Notes under the pieces: generated by a model
Database searches by the model: none
Told to the model about the DNA's origin: nothing
What the model saw: only the letters and a program-made list of their open reading frames with translations
Translations under genes and position numbers: made by a program
In this document: piece after piece, positions 1 through 8,387 of the stretch
Position numbering within the stretch: the stretch's first letter is position 1
Layout of the letters: each line of letters opens with the position of its first letter
Assembly: GCA_002327445.1 (NCBI GenBank)
Contig: DCWA01000011.1
Location: 14,980 to 78,979 of the forward strand
Direction: 5' to 3'
Source of the DNA: Desulfobacteraceae bacterium UBA2174
Lineage (GTDB): Bacteria > Desulfobacterota > Desulfobacteria > Desulfobacterales > UBA2174
Length of the DNA stretch: 64,000 bases

Positions 1-564
1 CGACAGGACCATGAGGGCGATGAAGGGGATCTCCTTCCAGATGTAGACCAGCAGGATGCCGATGGACCCGCGATCGTTGACCAGGAGGGGGAACTCCCCC
101 GGCGAGGCGATCAGCCCCAGCGCCGCGGCCAGGCGGGCCGCCAGCCCGGCCGGCGCCAGCAGGAACAGCATCGACACCGCCACCACCAGGTGGGGTACGG
201 TGAGGGGGACCTGGAGGACAAAATGCACCAGGCGGCTGCGGATGGACCAGCGGGTGAGCGCCAGGGCCAGGGCGACGCTGACGACGGCGGCGATGACGGT
301 GCTGGTGAGGGCGATATGCAAGGTCAGGCCCAGGCTGGTGAGAAAGTCGGGGTCTTGGAGCACCCGGGTGAAGTGGGCGGCCGTCAGCTCGGTCATGCCC
401 GCGCCGGGCAGATACCCCAGGGCCTGAAGCCCTCCCAGGGTCAGTCCGCCGCCGAAGAGCAGGAGCATCACGGCCAGAGCCGGTGCCAGCAGGCCCGCCA
501 GGCACAGATCCCATCGGGCGGCACGGGTGCGCGCATCGCGGCCGCCGATCTGCCCGGAGACCAT
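1..564 (-). CDS. ABC transporter inner-membrane permease, partial (C-terminus beyond window)
   Basis: Reading the minus strand from the ATG at 564-562 gives 188 codons that stay open to the window edge. The product has a short basic N-terminus and then hydrophobic segments around residues 22-45, 78-102, 115-140 and 168-185, as in binding-protein-dependent permeases. The ATG overlaps the stop of the binding-protein gene upstream (ATGA), so the two are translationally coupled and belong to one importer. By analogy with the E. coli ynjBCD order this is the YnjC-type subunit. It is cut off by the edge, so the EAA loop and total length cannot be judged. Confidence 0.85.
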   Translation of the reverse strand, partial: MVSGQIGGRDARTRAARWDLCLAGLLAPALAVMLLLFGGGLTLGGLQALGYLPGAGMTELTAAHFTRVLQDPDFLTSLGLTLHIALTSTVIAAVVSVALALALTRWSIRSRLVHFVLQVPLTVPHLVVAVSMLFLLAPAGLAARLAAALGLIASPGEFPLLVNDRGSIGILLVYIWKEIPFIALMVLS

Positions 565-1811
565 CAGCGCCCCTTCAGCACGCGGGTTTCCCACCCCTTT
601 TCCAGGCGGACGAGCAGGTCGGCGGGCAGCTCGGGCAGGCGGCGGGCCTCCAGCTCGGCCCGGGGCAGGGTGGCGGGGCCGCGGGCGATGACGTCCTGGA
701 AGCGTTTCTGCCACTCGGGTGCCAGGCGGGCGGCATCGATGGCCGGCAGATCGCCCCAGACTTCGGGATCGGCTTTTTGGAGCTGGGCCTCGGGAGAGAG
801 GAGAAAATCGGCCACCACCATGGCCCCGGCCCGGTGGGCGGCGTTGAAGGGGATGGCCACGAAATGGGTATTGGCGATGGTCCCCTCGTCGAAGACGAAG
901 GTGCGTACCGTCGGGGGAAAGAGGCCGTCGAGGATGTTTCGCGATGCCTCGGCCGGGTGGTAGGAGAAGGCGAAGTCGATTTCGCCGTCGGCAAAGAGGG
1001 TGTTGAGGCGCACCGGCGATTCGGGGTAGGTCTTGCCCTCGCGCCAGAGAAACGGCGCCAGGTCCTTGAGAAGGGCGTAGGTCCGGTTCGCGGCAGCGTC
1101 GAAGCCGGCACTTTGTTCGCCGGCCTGCCAGGGATCCGGGCCGCCGGCCAGGTGGTAGAAGACGTGGCGCACGAAGACCGAGCCGGTGAAATCCGGCGGC
1201 GCCGGGTAGGCGAAACGGCCGGGGTGTTGCCGGATCCAGTCGAGCAGGGCCGCGACGGTGCGCGGCGGCTCCGGCGTGCGGGCGCTGTCGTGGATCATCA
1301 CCACCTGGGCGCTGCCCCAGGGCGACTCCCATCCGTCAACCGGGGTGCCGAAGTCCTGGCGCACCGAGGGCCGGGTCCCGTCCACCAGCCGCTGGTTGGG
1401 CAGCCGCGGGGCAAAAGGGCCGAAGAGCAGTTCGTTCTTGCGGGCGGTGCGGAAATTTTCCCCGTTGATCCACATCAGATCCACCCCGCCGCCGTCGGTC
1501 TTGCCGGCCTGGCGTTCGATGACGAGCTTGCCCACTACCTCGGCGATGTCCTGCACCGGCACCTGGCGCAGCGTGATCCCGTAGCGCTCCCGGACCTGAT
1601 CGGCGATGTACCCGTTGACCAGGGCGTTGACGGCCGGCGATCCGCCCCACATGTACCAGTCCACCGTCTGGCCGCGGGCGGCGGCCAGCACCGATGACCA
1701 TTCGGCGGTGAGCAGAGGATCGGCGCCGAATGCCGGCGGGCCGGCAAGGAGCAGCGGGAGCAGACAGCAGATGAAAGCCCATCGCGGGAAAGATCCGGAT
1801 CTTGCGTTCAT
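564..1811 (-). CDS. YnjB-family ABC transporter substrate-binding protein
   Basis: A 415-residue periplasmic binding protein. Residues 1-30 form a signal peptide (basic start, hydrophobic core, cleavage near AFGADP). The mature part starts with a binding-protein core (WYMWGGSPAVNALVNGYI) and carries the YnjB/COG4134-like stretch DLMWINGENFRTARKN. A ribosome site AGGAG lies about 8 bases before the ATG. The stop overlaps the start of a permease gene, fixing it as the binding subunit of an importer. The substrate is unknown; E. coli YnjB is also uncharacterised, although relatives resemble thiamine and iron binding proteins. The family call is firm, the substrate open. Confidence 0.85.
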   Translation of the reverse strand: MNARSGSFPRWAFICCLLPLLLAGPPAFGADPLLTAEWSSVLAAARGQTVDWYMWGGSPAVNALVNGYIADQVRERYGITLRQVPVQDIAEVVGKLVIERQAGKTDGGGVDLMWINGENFRTARKNELLFGPFAPRLPNQRLVDGTRPSVRQDFGTPVDGWESPWGSAQVVMIHDSARTPEPPRTVAALLDWIRQHPGRFAYPAPPDFTGSVFVRHVFYHLAGGPDPWQAGEQSAGFDAAANRTYALLKDLAPFLWREGKTYPESPVRLNTLFADGEIDFAFSYHPAEASRNILDGLFPPTVRTFVFDEGTIANTHFVAIPFNAAHRAGAMVVADFLLSPEAQLQKADPEVWGDLPAIDAARLAPEWQKRFQDVIARGPATLPRAELEARRLPELPADLLVRLEKGWETRVLKGR

Positions 1812-1958
1812 GATGCCTTTCTCCTGTCGGCGTCTGAATGCCAGCGGTGCCGGGCTTGGGCAAACTTCAAAAACATTCGGGCATCACGGGCCGGATGTCA
1901 AGGCGATGAGTGAGCTTGATGAAGTTCGCCAACGTGGCCGGCCGGTCGAGTTTTCCCC

Positions 1959-2003
1959 GTCCGACAAGTCGGACAAGTCGGACCGGTCCGTCCCTGTCCG
2001 GTC
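1959..2003. repeat. GACAAGTC-type 9-bp iterated repeat, copy A
   Basis: Iterations of GACAAGTCG/GACCGGTCC follow a CCCCGTCC lead-in. A second block with the same lead-in and unit lies at 2847-2894, so the two blocks frame the four-helix-bundle gene. The rest of 1812-2215 contains no gene I can support. Confidence 0.75.
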
Positions 2004-2215
2004 GAATCCCGGGTGCCCGTCAAGGGTGGCCCAAATGCTTGCAGTCATTGTCGCTGACCTGCCGCATTTGACACGGATTGTAACTTTTGCTAAGCGCCGA
2101 TCGATTTCTCGAGAAAACCTCCAACCCGGAGGATACTGGAAATGCGTGGTGGCAGCTGAACCCCCCTCTCTTTGCAACGGATGGCGGGGTTTTGTATTTT
2201 TCTGAGGCGAGCGCG

Positions 2216-2886
2216 ATGGAAACCAGCAATACGCCGCTGCTTTCCCACGGAGGCTACCGCGGCCTCCGCAGTTACAAGGTGGCCGAAGCGGTGTACGATG
2301 CCACGGTGGCCTTTTGCCGGCGCTTTTCCCCAATGACCGGCGTATGATCGACCAGATGGTGCAGGCGGCCCGCAGCGGGGTGCGCAACATCAGCGAAGGC
2401 AGCGGGGCGGCGGCCACCTCGCGCAAGAGCGAGTTGAAGCTGACCAACGTGGCCCGCGCCAGCCTTAGCGACGAGCTGCTGCCCGACTACGAAAGCTTCC
2501 TGCGCCAGAAGGGGCTGCGGATGTGGGCCAAGGAATCGCGGGAAGCCCGGGCCATGCGTCTGCGGTTGGCAAGCGACCATGTAAAGCATCTGCCGCCGCC
2601 TCCGCCCGGTGGCGTTCGCCTGAGCGGCCTGGCCGGCCTGGCGGATTTCGTGGCCAAGGCCTCGCCCGAACTGGCCGCCAATGCCATGATCTGCGCGGTG
2701 AACCAGGCGGCCTACCTGCTCAAGCGCCAGATCGAGAGCCAGGGCAGGGCGTTTCTGAAAGAAGGCGGATTTACCGAAAACCTTTACCGGCAGCGGATTC
2801 AGGCGCGGAACCGGGCGACAGGGAGACCACCGGAACGGTTTGCCCCGTCCGACAAGTCTGACAAGTCCGATCAGTCGGACAGATAG
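2216..2886 (+). pseudogene. four-helix-bundle protein (S23 rRNA-intervening-sequence type, suffix-domain class), frameshifted
   Basis: The N-terminal part is in one frame from ATG 2216 (start METSNTPLLSHGGYRGL, then YKVAEAVYDATVAFCRRF). The rest is in the next frame (PNDRRMIDQMVQAARSG, ISEGS, then a long helical C-terminus). The frames join at a TTTTCCCC tract at 2324-2331; one extra T would restore RRFFPNDRR. The first part matches the four-helix-bundle family named for proteins encoded in 23S rRNA intervening sequences. The extension after about residue 110 fits the 'suffix domain' subgroup. The C-terminal SDKSDKSDQSD is encoded by the flanking 9-bp repeat, so the repeat reads into the gene. 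Cellular role is unknown. It is either decayed or a homopolymer sequencing error. Confidence 0.75.
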
Positions 2887-2894
2887 GACAAGTC
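2847..2894. repeat. GACAAGTC-type 9-bp iterated repeat, copy B
   Basis: The same CCCCGTCCGACAAGTC lead-in and 9-bp unit as at 1959-2003. It overlaps the 3' end of the four-helix-bundle gene and touches the stop codon of the convergent permease gene. Confidence 0.75.
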
Positions 2895-3795
2895 AAAGAT
2901 GAAAAAATCTACCGGTTTTTTCGATCTTGGGATTGAGTTCTTCGCGCAGCCAGTCGGCAAAGAGGTTGATGCCCACCACCAGCAGGACCAGGGCCGCGCC
3001 GGGAAAGACGATCATCCACCACATGCCGGCGTAGATGTAGTTCTTGCCGATGGAAATCATCATCCCCAGGCTCGGTTCGGTCAGCGGAACCCCGACTCCC
3101 AGGAAGCTCAGGGTCGCTTCCAGCATGATCACCACGGCCAGGTCCACCGCCACCACGACGAAGATGGGGGTCAAGGCATTGGGGAGGATGTGGCGGAACA
3201 TGATGCGCAGGTCTCCGGCGCCGGCGGCCCGGGCGGCCGTGATAAAGGCTTCCTCCTTGACCTCCAGGACGCTGCCGCGCATGGTGCGCGCGTAGCGCAC
3301 CCAGTCGGCGATGCAGATCGCCAGGATCACCACCCCGATCCCGCCGTGCTTCATGATGCCCAGCAGCAGGAAGGCCAGCAGGGTGGTGGAAAAGGAGAAG
3401 ACCGTGTCGGCCAGCCGCATGGTGACGACATCCAGCCAGCGGCCGTAGTAGCCGGCCATCAGGCCGATCAGGACCCCGAAGGTGCCGGAAATCAGGACCA
3501 CCGAGAAGCCGACGATCAGGGAGGTGCGGCAGCCGAAGACAATGGTGCTCAGGATGTCGCGGCCCTGGTCGTCGGTGCCGAGCAAAAAGGGCGACAACCC
3601 GCCTTCCATCCAGATGGGCGGCTTGAGAAAATGCTCCAGGCTCAGGGTGGTCAGGTCGTAAGGGTTCTGGGGCGTGATCCAGGGCGCGGCCACGGCCGCG
3701 GTGATGAACAGCACGAGGAGCAGACTGCCCGCCAGGGCGGACGGGTCGTGGAGGTAGTTCCACAGCAGGCGCGATTTGATGCGTCGTTCAGTCAT
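2893..3795 (-). CDS. peptide/opine ABC transporter permease, DppC type
   Basis: A 300-residue inner-membrane permease. It has the N-terminal OppC-type segment (TM about 25-45, then a periplasmic loop with GTDDQGRDILST). A further five or so TM segments follow, with the EAA-type loop near residues 195-215 (EEAFITAARAAGAGD) that contacts the ATPases. It overlaps the preceding DppB-type gene by 8 bases and is the last gene of the left importer operon. Its 3' end runs into repeat copy B. The family (dipeptide/oligopeptide/nickel permeases, BPD_transp_1) is secure; the substrate is not. Confidence 0.92.
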   Translation of the reverse strand: MTERRIKSRLLWNYLHDPSALAGSLLLVLFITAAVAAPWITPQNPYDLTTLSLEHFLKPPIWMEGGLSPFLLGTDDQGRDILSTIVFGCRTSLIVGFSVVLISGTFGVLIGLMAGYYGRWLDVVTMRLADTVFSFSTTLLAFLLLGIMKHGGIGVVILAICIADWVRYARTMRGSVLEVKEEAFITAARAAGAGDLRIMFRHILPNALTPIFVVVAVDLAVVIMLEATLSFLGVGVPLTEPSLGMMISIGKNYIYAGMWWMIVFPGAALVLLVVGINLFADWLREELNPKIEKTGRFFHL

Positions 3796-4753
3796 AGCGG
3801 ATCTTGGGGTTGAGCAGGGCGTAGAGGATGTCCACCACCATGTTCAAGGTGATGATGATGGCGGCCGCCAGCATGATGTAGGTGACGATCACGGGCTGAT
3901 CGTTTTCATAGATCGAGGTGAGCAGCAGGTTGCCCATCCCCGGCCACTGGTAGATGGTTTCGGTGACGATGGAAAAAGCGAGCAGCTCGCCGAACTGCAG
4001 GCCGGTGATGGTCACCACCGGAATCATCACGTTGCGCAGGGCGTGTTTGAGCACCACCGTGTGCGGCGCCAAACCCTTGGCCCAGGCGGTCTTGATGTAT
4101 TCCTGGGTCAACACTTCGCGCATCCCGGCGCGCGTGAGGCGCAGCAGGACCGCCAGTTGATAGCTGGCCAGCGTCAGGGCCGGCAGGATCAGGTGCTTGA
4201 GGCCTTCGACGGTGAGCAGGCCGGTTCGCCAGAACCCCACCTGGACCGTTTCCCCCCGGCCGAAGGAGGGGAGCAGCTGCCAAAAGACCGAAAAAATCAT
4301 GATCAGCAGGATTCCGGTGAGGAAGGTGGGCATGGAGATCCCGCCCAGGCTCAGGGCCATGATCAACCGGTTGCGCAGGGCGTAGGGCTTGAGCGAAACC
4401 AGGACGCCCAGCCCCAGCCCGGTGCCGAAGGCGATGCAGACGGCGCAGGCCGCCAGCTCGAAGGTGGCCGGGAACCGCTCCAGGATCAAGCCCAGGGCCG
4501 GCACGCGGCTGACGTAGGATTTGCCGAAGTTGCCCTGCACGGCATTCCAGATGAACAGCGCGTAGCGTTCGTGGATCGGCTTGTCCAGGCCGAAAGCCCG
4601 GCGCACCTCCTCCTGCTCCTGGAAGGTGGCGTAGCGGCCGGCCATGGTGATCACCGGATCGCCCATGAACTGGAAGATGAAAAAGCAGATCATCGAAACG
4701 GCCAGCAGCACCACGATGCCCTGCAAGAATCGTCGGGTGATGTAAGTGAGCAT
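3788..4753 (-). CDS. peptide/opine ABC transporter permease, DppB type
   Basis: A 321-residue permease with the typical DppB opening (TYITRRFLQGIVVLLAVS) and a periplasmic loop carrying the FGLDKP and RYALFIWNAVQGNFG pattern. The EAA loop sits near residues 215-235 (QEYIKTAWAKGLAPHTV). It pairs with the DppC-type permease it overlaps. It follows the binding-protein gene after a 72-base gap that holds a strong terminator-like hairpin, so its expression is probably lower than that of the binding protein. Confidence 0.92.
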   Translation of the reverse strand: MLTYITRRFLQGIVVLLAVSMICFFIFQFMGDPVITMAGRYATFQEQEEVRRAFGLDKPIHERYALFIWNAVQGNFGKSYVSRVPALGLILERFPATFELAACAVCIAFGTGLGLGVLVSLKPYALRNRLIMALSLGGISMPTFLTGILLIMIFSVFWQLLPSFGRGETVQVGFWRTGLLTVEGLKHLILPALTLASYQLAVLLRLTRAGMREVLTQEYIKTAWAKGLAPHTVVLKHALRNVMIPVVTITGLQFGELLAFSIVTETIYQWPGMGNLLLTSIYENDQPVIVTYIMLAAAIIITLNMVVDILYALLNPKIRYD

Positions 4754-4771
4754 TGTCTTCCGCCGGCGGAG

Positions 4772-4810
4772 AAAAAGGGCCGGAAGGCCGCACTGGAGAC
4801 GGCCTTCCGG
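4772..4810 (-). terminator. intercistronic terminator/attenuator hairpin between binding-protein and permease genes
   Basis: A perfect 11-bp stem (CCGGAAGGCCG at 4780-4790 with CGGCCTTCCGG at 4800-4810) has a 9-base loop. On the minus strand it is followed by CCTTTTT. It lies after the binding-protein stop and before the permease start. Such elements allow more binding protein than permease and protect upstream mRNA. Confidence 0.7.
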
Positions 4811-4825
4811 GCCGGTTGGGCCGAG

Positions 4826-6349
4826 TTACTTGAAGCTCAGTTCCTTGTAGATCATCCAGCGGTCGGGGCGCGGCTGGAAATTGAGCTGGCTGTCCTTGCG
4901 TACGGCGTAGACGTCCATCTGGTAGTGCAGCGGGATCCAGACGATCTTGTCCACCATGGCCATGCGGTTGAGCTTCTGGAGCTGTTTCTCGCGCTCCTTG
5001 GCGTCGAGAATCACGGCGGTGGACTCGATGAGGGCGTCGATTTCCGGATCGCTGTAGCTGGCGCCGTTCAGTTCGCCGAAACCGCGATCCTTGTCACGGG
5101 TGTGGCCCAGTTTGGCATAGGTGCGGCCCATGTCGAAGGTGCCGTCGAACCAGCCAATCAGGTAGAACTGCAGGATGCCCTCGTTGACCTGGGGGAAGAA
5201 AATCGACTTGGGCTTGACGTCCAGGGTGGCCTGGATCCCGACCTTGGCCAGGTACTTGGCCACCGCCTCGGCGATCTTGGCATCCTGGATGTAGCGGTCG
5301 TTGGGGCCGGTGACGGTGATGGCGAACCCCTTTTCGTATCCGGCCGCCTTGAGCAGTTCCTTGGCCTTTTGCGGGTCATAGGGCAGGCGCTTCAATTCGG
5401 CATCGTAGCCGATGGTGGGCGGATCGGGGATCTGGGCCGCCGGGGCCGCCTGGCCGCGCATCACCTTGGCGATGATCTCGTCCTCGTCGATGGCCATGTA
5501 GATGGCCTGGCGGACCCGGATGTCCGCCATGGGCGTTCCCGGGGCGTTGGACAGCGCCAGGAAGATCGCCCGGCGCGCCGGTTTGCTGACGATCTCGAGC
5601 TGGGGGTTCTTGCTGATCTGGTCGTAGAGTTCCACCGGGACGCCGGTGAGCATGGCCACCTGGCCGGAGACCAGGGCGGCGAACCGGGTGGACGATTCGC
5701 TGATGGGGCGAATTTCCACGTTCTTGATGGGGGGCGCGCCCTCCCAGTAATCTTCGTTGGCCGCCATCTTCACGTAGGAACCCTTGACCCATTCCACGAA
5801 CTTGTAGGCGCCGGTGCCGATGGGCCGCACCATCACGTCGCCCGGGTCGCGGGTGGTGGTGTCTTCCTTGTCCATGATGAAGATCTGGTGCAGGTTGTTG
5901 ACAAACCAGGGCACCGCGGCTTTGGTCTTGATGGTGAGGGTGTAGTCGTCATGGATGGTGATGCTGTCGATGGACTTGCCGGTGTTGACCATCTCCGAGA
6001 CGTTGGGATCCGAGAGGCGCTCGAAGGTGAACTTGACATCCTCGGCGGTGAAGGGGTTGCCGTTGTGAAATCTCACCCCTTGGCGAAGCCAGAATTTCCA
6101 GTTCAGTTCATCCAGCCGCTCCCACTTGACCGCCAGGGCCGGAGACAGGATGCCGTCGGGGCCCTTGCGCTCCAGCAACCCATCGAAGAAATTGGCAAAA
6201 TACTGCAAGCCGGCGTCCGAGTCGTCCCCGTGGGGATTCATCATGCGGGGTGAGTCGTCCTGGGCCGCCACCAGGGTTTTCTGGGCCCGGGCGTCGCCTG
6301 CCGCAAGCAGGACGACCATTGCCAAAAGAATGGTGAGCGTTCTTTTCAT
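4826..6349 (-). CDS. peptide/opine ABC transporter substrate-binding protein (SBP family 5)
   Basis: A 507-residue periplasmic protein starting MKRTLTILL at 6349, preceded by AAAGGAGG 4 bases upstream; the longer open frame is not needed. The signal peptide ends near ARAQ. SBP_bac_5 hallmarks are visible: a LSPALAVKWERLD segment, then WLRQGVRFHNGNPFTAEDVKF, then the PIGTGAYKFVEWVKG segment. It is the binding subunit for the flanking permeases and ATPases. The family covers dipeptides, oligopeptides, opines, nickel and glutathione; neighbouring M20 and MmgE/PrpD genes suggest an amino-acid conjugate. The product is clear, the ligand inferred only. Confidence 0.93.
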   Translation of the reverse strand: MKRTLTILLAMVVLLAAGDARAQKTLVAAQDDSPRMMNPHGDDSDAGLQYFANFFDGLLERKGPDGILSPALAVKWERLDELNWKFWLRQGVRFHNGNPFTAEDVKFTFERLSDPNVSEMVNTGKSIDSITIHDDYTLTIKTKAAVPWFVNNLHQIFIMDKEDTTTRDPGDVMVRPIGTGAYKFVEWVKGSYVKMAANEDYWEGAPPIKNVEIRPISESSTRFAALVSGQVAMLTGVPVELYDQISKNPQLEIVSKPARRAIFLALSNAPGTPMADIRVRQAIYMAIDEDEIIAKVMRGQAAPAAQIPDPPTIGYDAELKRLPYDPQKAKELLKAAGYEKGFAITVTGPNDRYIQDAKIAEAVAKYLAKVGIQATLDVKPKSIFFPQVNEGILQFYLIGWFDGTFDMGRTYAKLGHTRDKDRGFGELNGASYSDPEIDALIESTAVILDAKEREKQLQKLNRMAMVDKIVWIPLHYQMDVYAVRKDSQLNFQPRPDRWMIYKELSFK

Positions 6350-6377
6350 CTTGCCTCCTTTGGTTGGGTGCTCGGTT

Positions 6378-7403
6378 TCAAGTTCCGGCGGGGGTTCCCG
6401 CCGGCGATTCGTACAGAAAACACGCCACGGCATGGCCGGCGGCCACCTCCTTGAGCATCGGGGTTTCCTCGCTGCACCGGGGCATGCGGTGGCGGCAGCG
6501 CGGGTGAAAGGCGCATCCGGACGGCGGTTGAATCGGGCTGGGGACGTCGCCGCCGAGCAGGATGCGCTGGCGCCGGTTCCGCGGATCGGCCACGGGGACC
6601 GCCGAGAGCAGGGCCTGGGTGTAGGGGTGCTTGGGGTTGCCGTAAATATCGGCGTAAACGGCTGTTTCCACGATTTTTCCCAGATACATCACCGCGATGC
6701 GGTCGCAGAGGTGCTCCACCACCGCCAGGTCGTGGGCGATGATGATGTACGAGAGGCCGAATTCGGCTTGCAGGTCGATGAGCAGGTTGATGATCTGGGC
6801 CTGGATGGAGACGTCCAGGGCCGAGACCGGTTCGTCGCCGATGACCATGTCCGGATTGAGGGCCAGCGCCCGGGCGATGCCGATGCGCTGGCGCTGGCCG
6901 CCGGAAAATTCGTGGGGGTAGCGACGGCCCTGTTCGGGGGTCAAGCCGACCTTCTTCAGCAGAAAGGCGACCTTGTCGCGCCGTTCGGCCGGGGTGTGCA
7001 CCCGGTGGATCACCATCGGCTCGGCCACGATCTGATTGACGGTCATGCGGGGGTCCAGGGAGGAGTATGGATCCTGGAAGATGAACTGGATGTGGCGCTT
7101 GAGCAGGCGCAGGGCGTCCTGGTCCAGGGCGGTGACATCCTGCCCGGCAAACTGGATCCGGCCACCGGTGGGTTCGATGAGGCGCAGCACCGCCAGGCCG
7201 GTGGTGGTCTTGCCGCAGCCGCTTTCACCCACGAGGCCGAGGGTTTCCCCCTTGCCCAAGGTAAAGGAGACGCCGTCCACGGCATAGACATGCCCGACGG
7301 TGCGTCCCAACAGCCCTCGGGTGATGGGAAAATGGACTTTGAGATGTTCGACGGTCAGCAAAGGGTCCATGGATTTCGGGTCGTTTCCGTTGAGAGCGGA
7401 CAT
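6378..7403 (-). CDS. peptide/opine ABC transporter ATPase, DppF/OppF type
   Basis: A 341-residue ATPase. Walker A is GESGCGKTT near residue 60, the signature FSGGQRQRIGIARAL near 165, and Walker B ends GDEPVSALD near 190. The C-terminal oligopeptide-transporter extension carries the cysteines CAFHPRCRHRMPRC, typical of DppD/DppF proteins. Its ATG directly abuts the stop of the DppD-type gene, and the binding-protein gene follows after 28 bases. It powers the left importer as the second ATPase of the heterodimer. Confidence 0.94.
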   Translation of the reverse strand: MSALNGNDPKSMDPLLTVEHLKVHFPITRGLLGRTVGHVYAVDGVSFTLGKGETLGLVGESGCGKTTTGLAVLRLIEPTGGRIQFAGQDVTALDQDALRLLKRHIQFIFQDPYSSLDPRMTVNQIVAEPMVIHRVHTPAERRDKVAFLLKKVGLTPEQGRRYPHEFSGGQRQRIGIARALALNPDMVIGDEPVSALDVSIQAQIINLLIDLQAEFGLSYIIIAHDLAVVEHLCDRIAVMYLGKIVETAVYADIYGNPKHPYTQALLSAVPVADPRNRRQRILLGGDVPSPIQPPSGCAFHPRCRHRMPRCSEETPMLKEVAAGHAVACFLYESPAGTPAGT

Positions 7404-8387
7404 TCAGACATACAGCCAACAGCGCACGGCGTGCCCGGCGCCGGTGTCGAGCATTTCCGGCAGTTGCGTGCGGCATATTTCCAGCCGTTCCGGGCAGCGC
7501 GGATAGAACCGGCAGCCCTCCGGCAAATCGTAGAGGCTCGGCACCATCCCCTTGATTTCGCGAAGCCGGCGGCGGCCGTGGCGCGCCCGTTCCCCCAGCT
7601 GGGGGATGGACTGCAGCAGGCCGCGGGTGTACGGGTGCTTGGGGTCCTCGAACAGAACCGCGGTGGATGCGGTTTCCACCACCTTGCCAGCGTACATCAC
7701 CACCACCCGCTGGGCCATTTCCGCAATGACGCCCAGATCGTGGGTGATCATCATGACGGCCGTCTGGTAATCGGCCCTGAGCTGCAGCATCAAATCCAGA
7801 ATCTGGGCCTGGATGGTGACATCCAGGGCCGTGGTCGGTTCGTCGGCGATGAGGATTTCCGGGTTGCAGGCCAGGGCCATGGCGATCATGGCGCGCTGGC
7901 GCATGCCTCCCGACAGCTGGTGCGGGAAGGCCTGCACCCGTTTTTCCGGTGCCGGAATCTGCACTCTGCGCAGCATCTCGACAGCCCTGGCCAGGCTTTC
8001 GCGGCGCGACAGGCCCAAATGACGCCGGAACATCTCCCCGATCTGATCCCCCACGGTGTAGACCGGATTCAAGGAACTCATCGGCTCTTGGAAGATCATG
8101 GCAATGCGCCGGCCGCGTATGGTGCGCATCTGCTCGGGCGCCAGGGTGACGAGATCCCGGCCATCGAAGCGGATATGGCCCTGGACGATCCGGCCGGGGG
8201 GTTCGGGGATCAGCCGCATCACCGATTGGGCGGTCACGCTCTTGCCGCACCCCGACTCGCCCACCACCCCCAGGATCTCTCCCTTGGCCAAGTCGAAGGA
8301 AACGTCGTCCACGGCTCTGGCCACACCCTCGAAGGTGAAGAAGTAGGTTTTGAGGGACTCGATCTGAAGAATGGGGACGTCGTTCAT
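7404..8387 (-). CDS. peptide/opine ABC transporter ATPase, DppD/OppD type
   Basis: A 327-residue ATPase with Walker A GESGCGKSVT, the signature LSGGMRQRAMIAMAL, Walker B DEPTTALD, and a C-terminal cysteine-bearing extension (CRFYPRCPERLEIC). It overlaps the upstream M20 peptidase by 4 bases (ATGA), so peptidase and importer are co-translated. With the DppF-type subunit it forms the ATPase pair of the left importer. Confidence 0.94.
   Translation of the reverse strand: MNDVPILQIESLKTYFFTFEGVARAVDDVSFDLAKGEILGVVGESGCGKSVTAQSVMRLIPEPPGRIVQGHIRFDGRDLVTLAPEQMRTIRGRRIAMIFQEPMSSLNPVYTVGDQIGEMFRRHLGLSRRESLARAVEMLRRVQIPAPEKRVQAFPHQLSGGMRQRAMIAMALACNPEILIADEPTTALDVTIQAQILDLMLQLRADYQTAVMMITHDLGVIAEMAQRVVVMYAGKVVETASTAVLFEDPKHPYTRGLLQSIPQLGERARHGRRRLREIKGMVPSLYDLPEGCRFYPRCPERLEICRTQLPEMLDTGAGHAVRCWLYV

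Noticed and set aside
483..1697. Long plus-strand open frame opposite the YnjB-like gene
   Set aside because: Low-complexity composition and complete overlap with a clear minus-strand gene; a GC-rich shadow frame.
1959..2894. CRISPR-like short repeats around the four-helix-bundle gene
   Set aside because: Simple 9-bp iteration without spacers.
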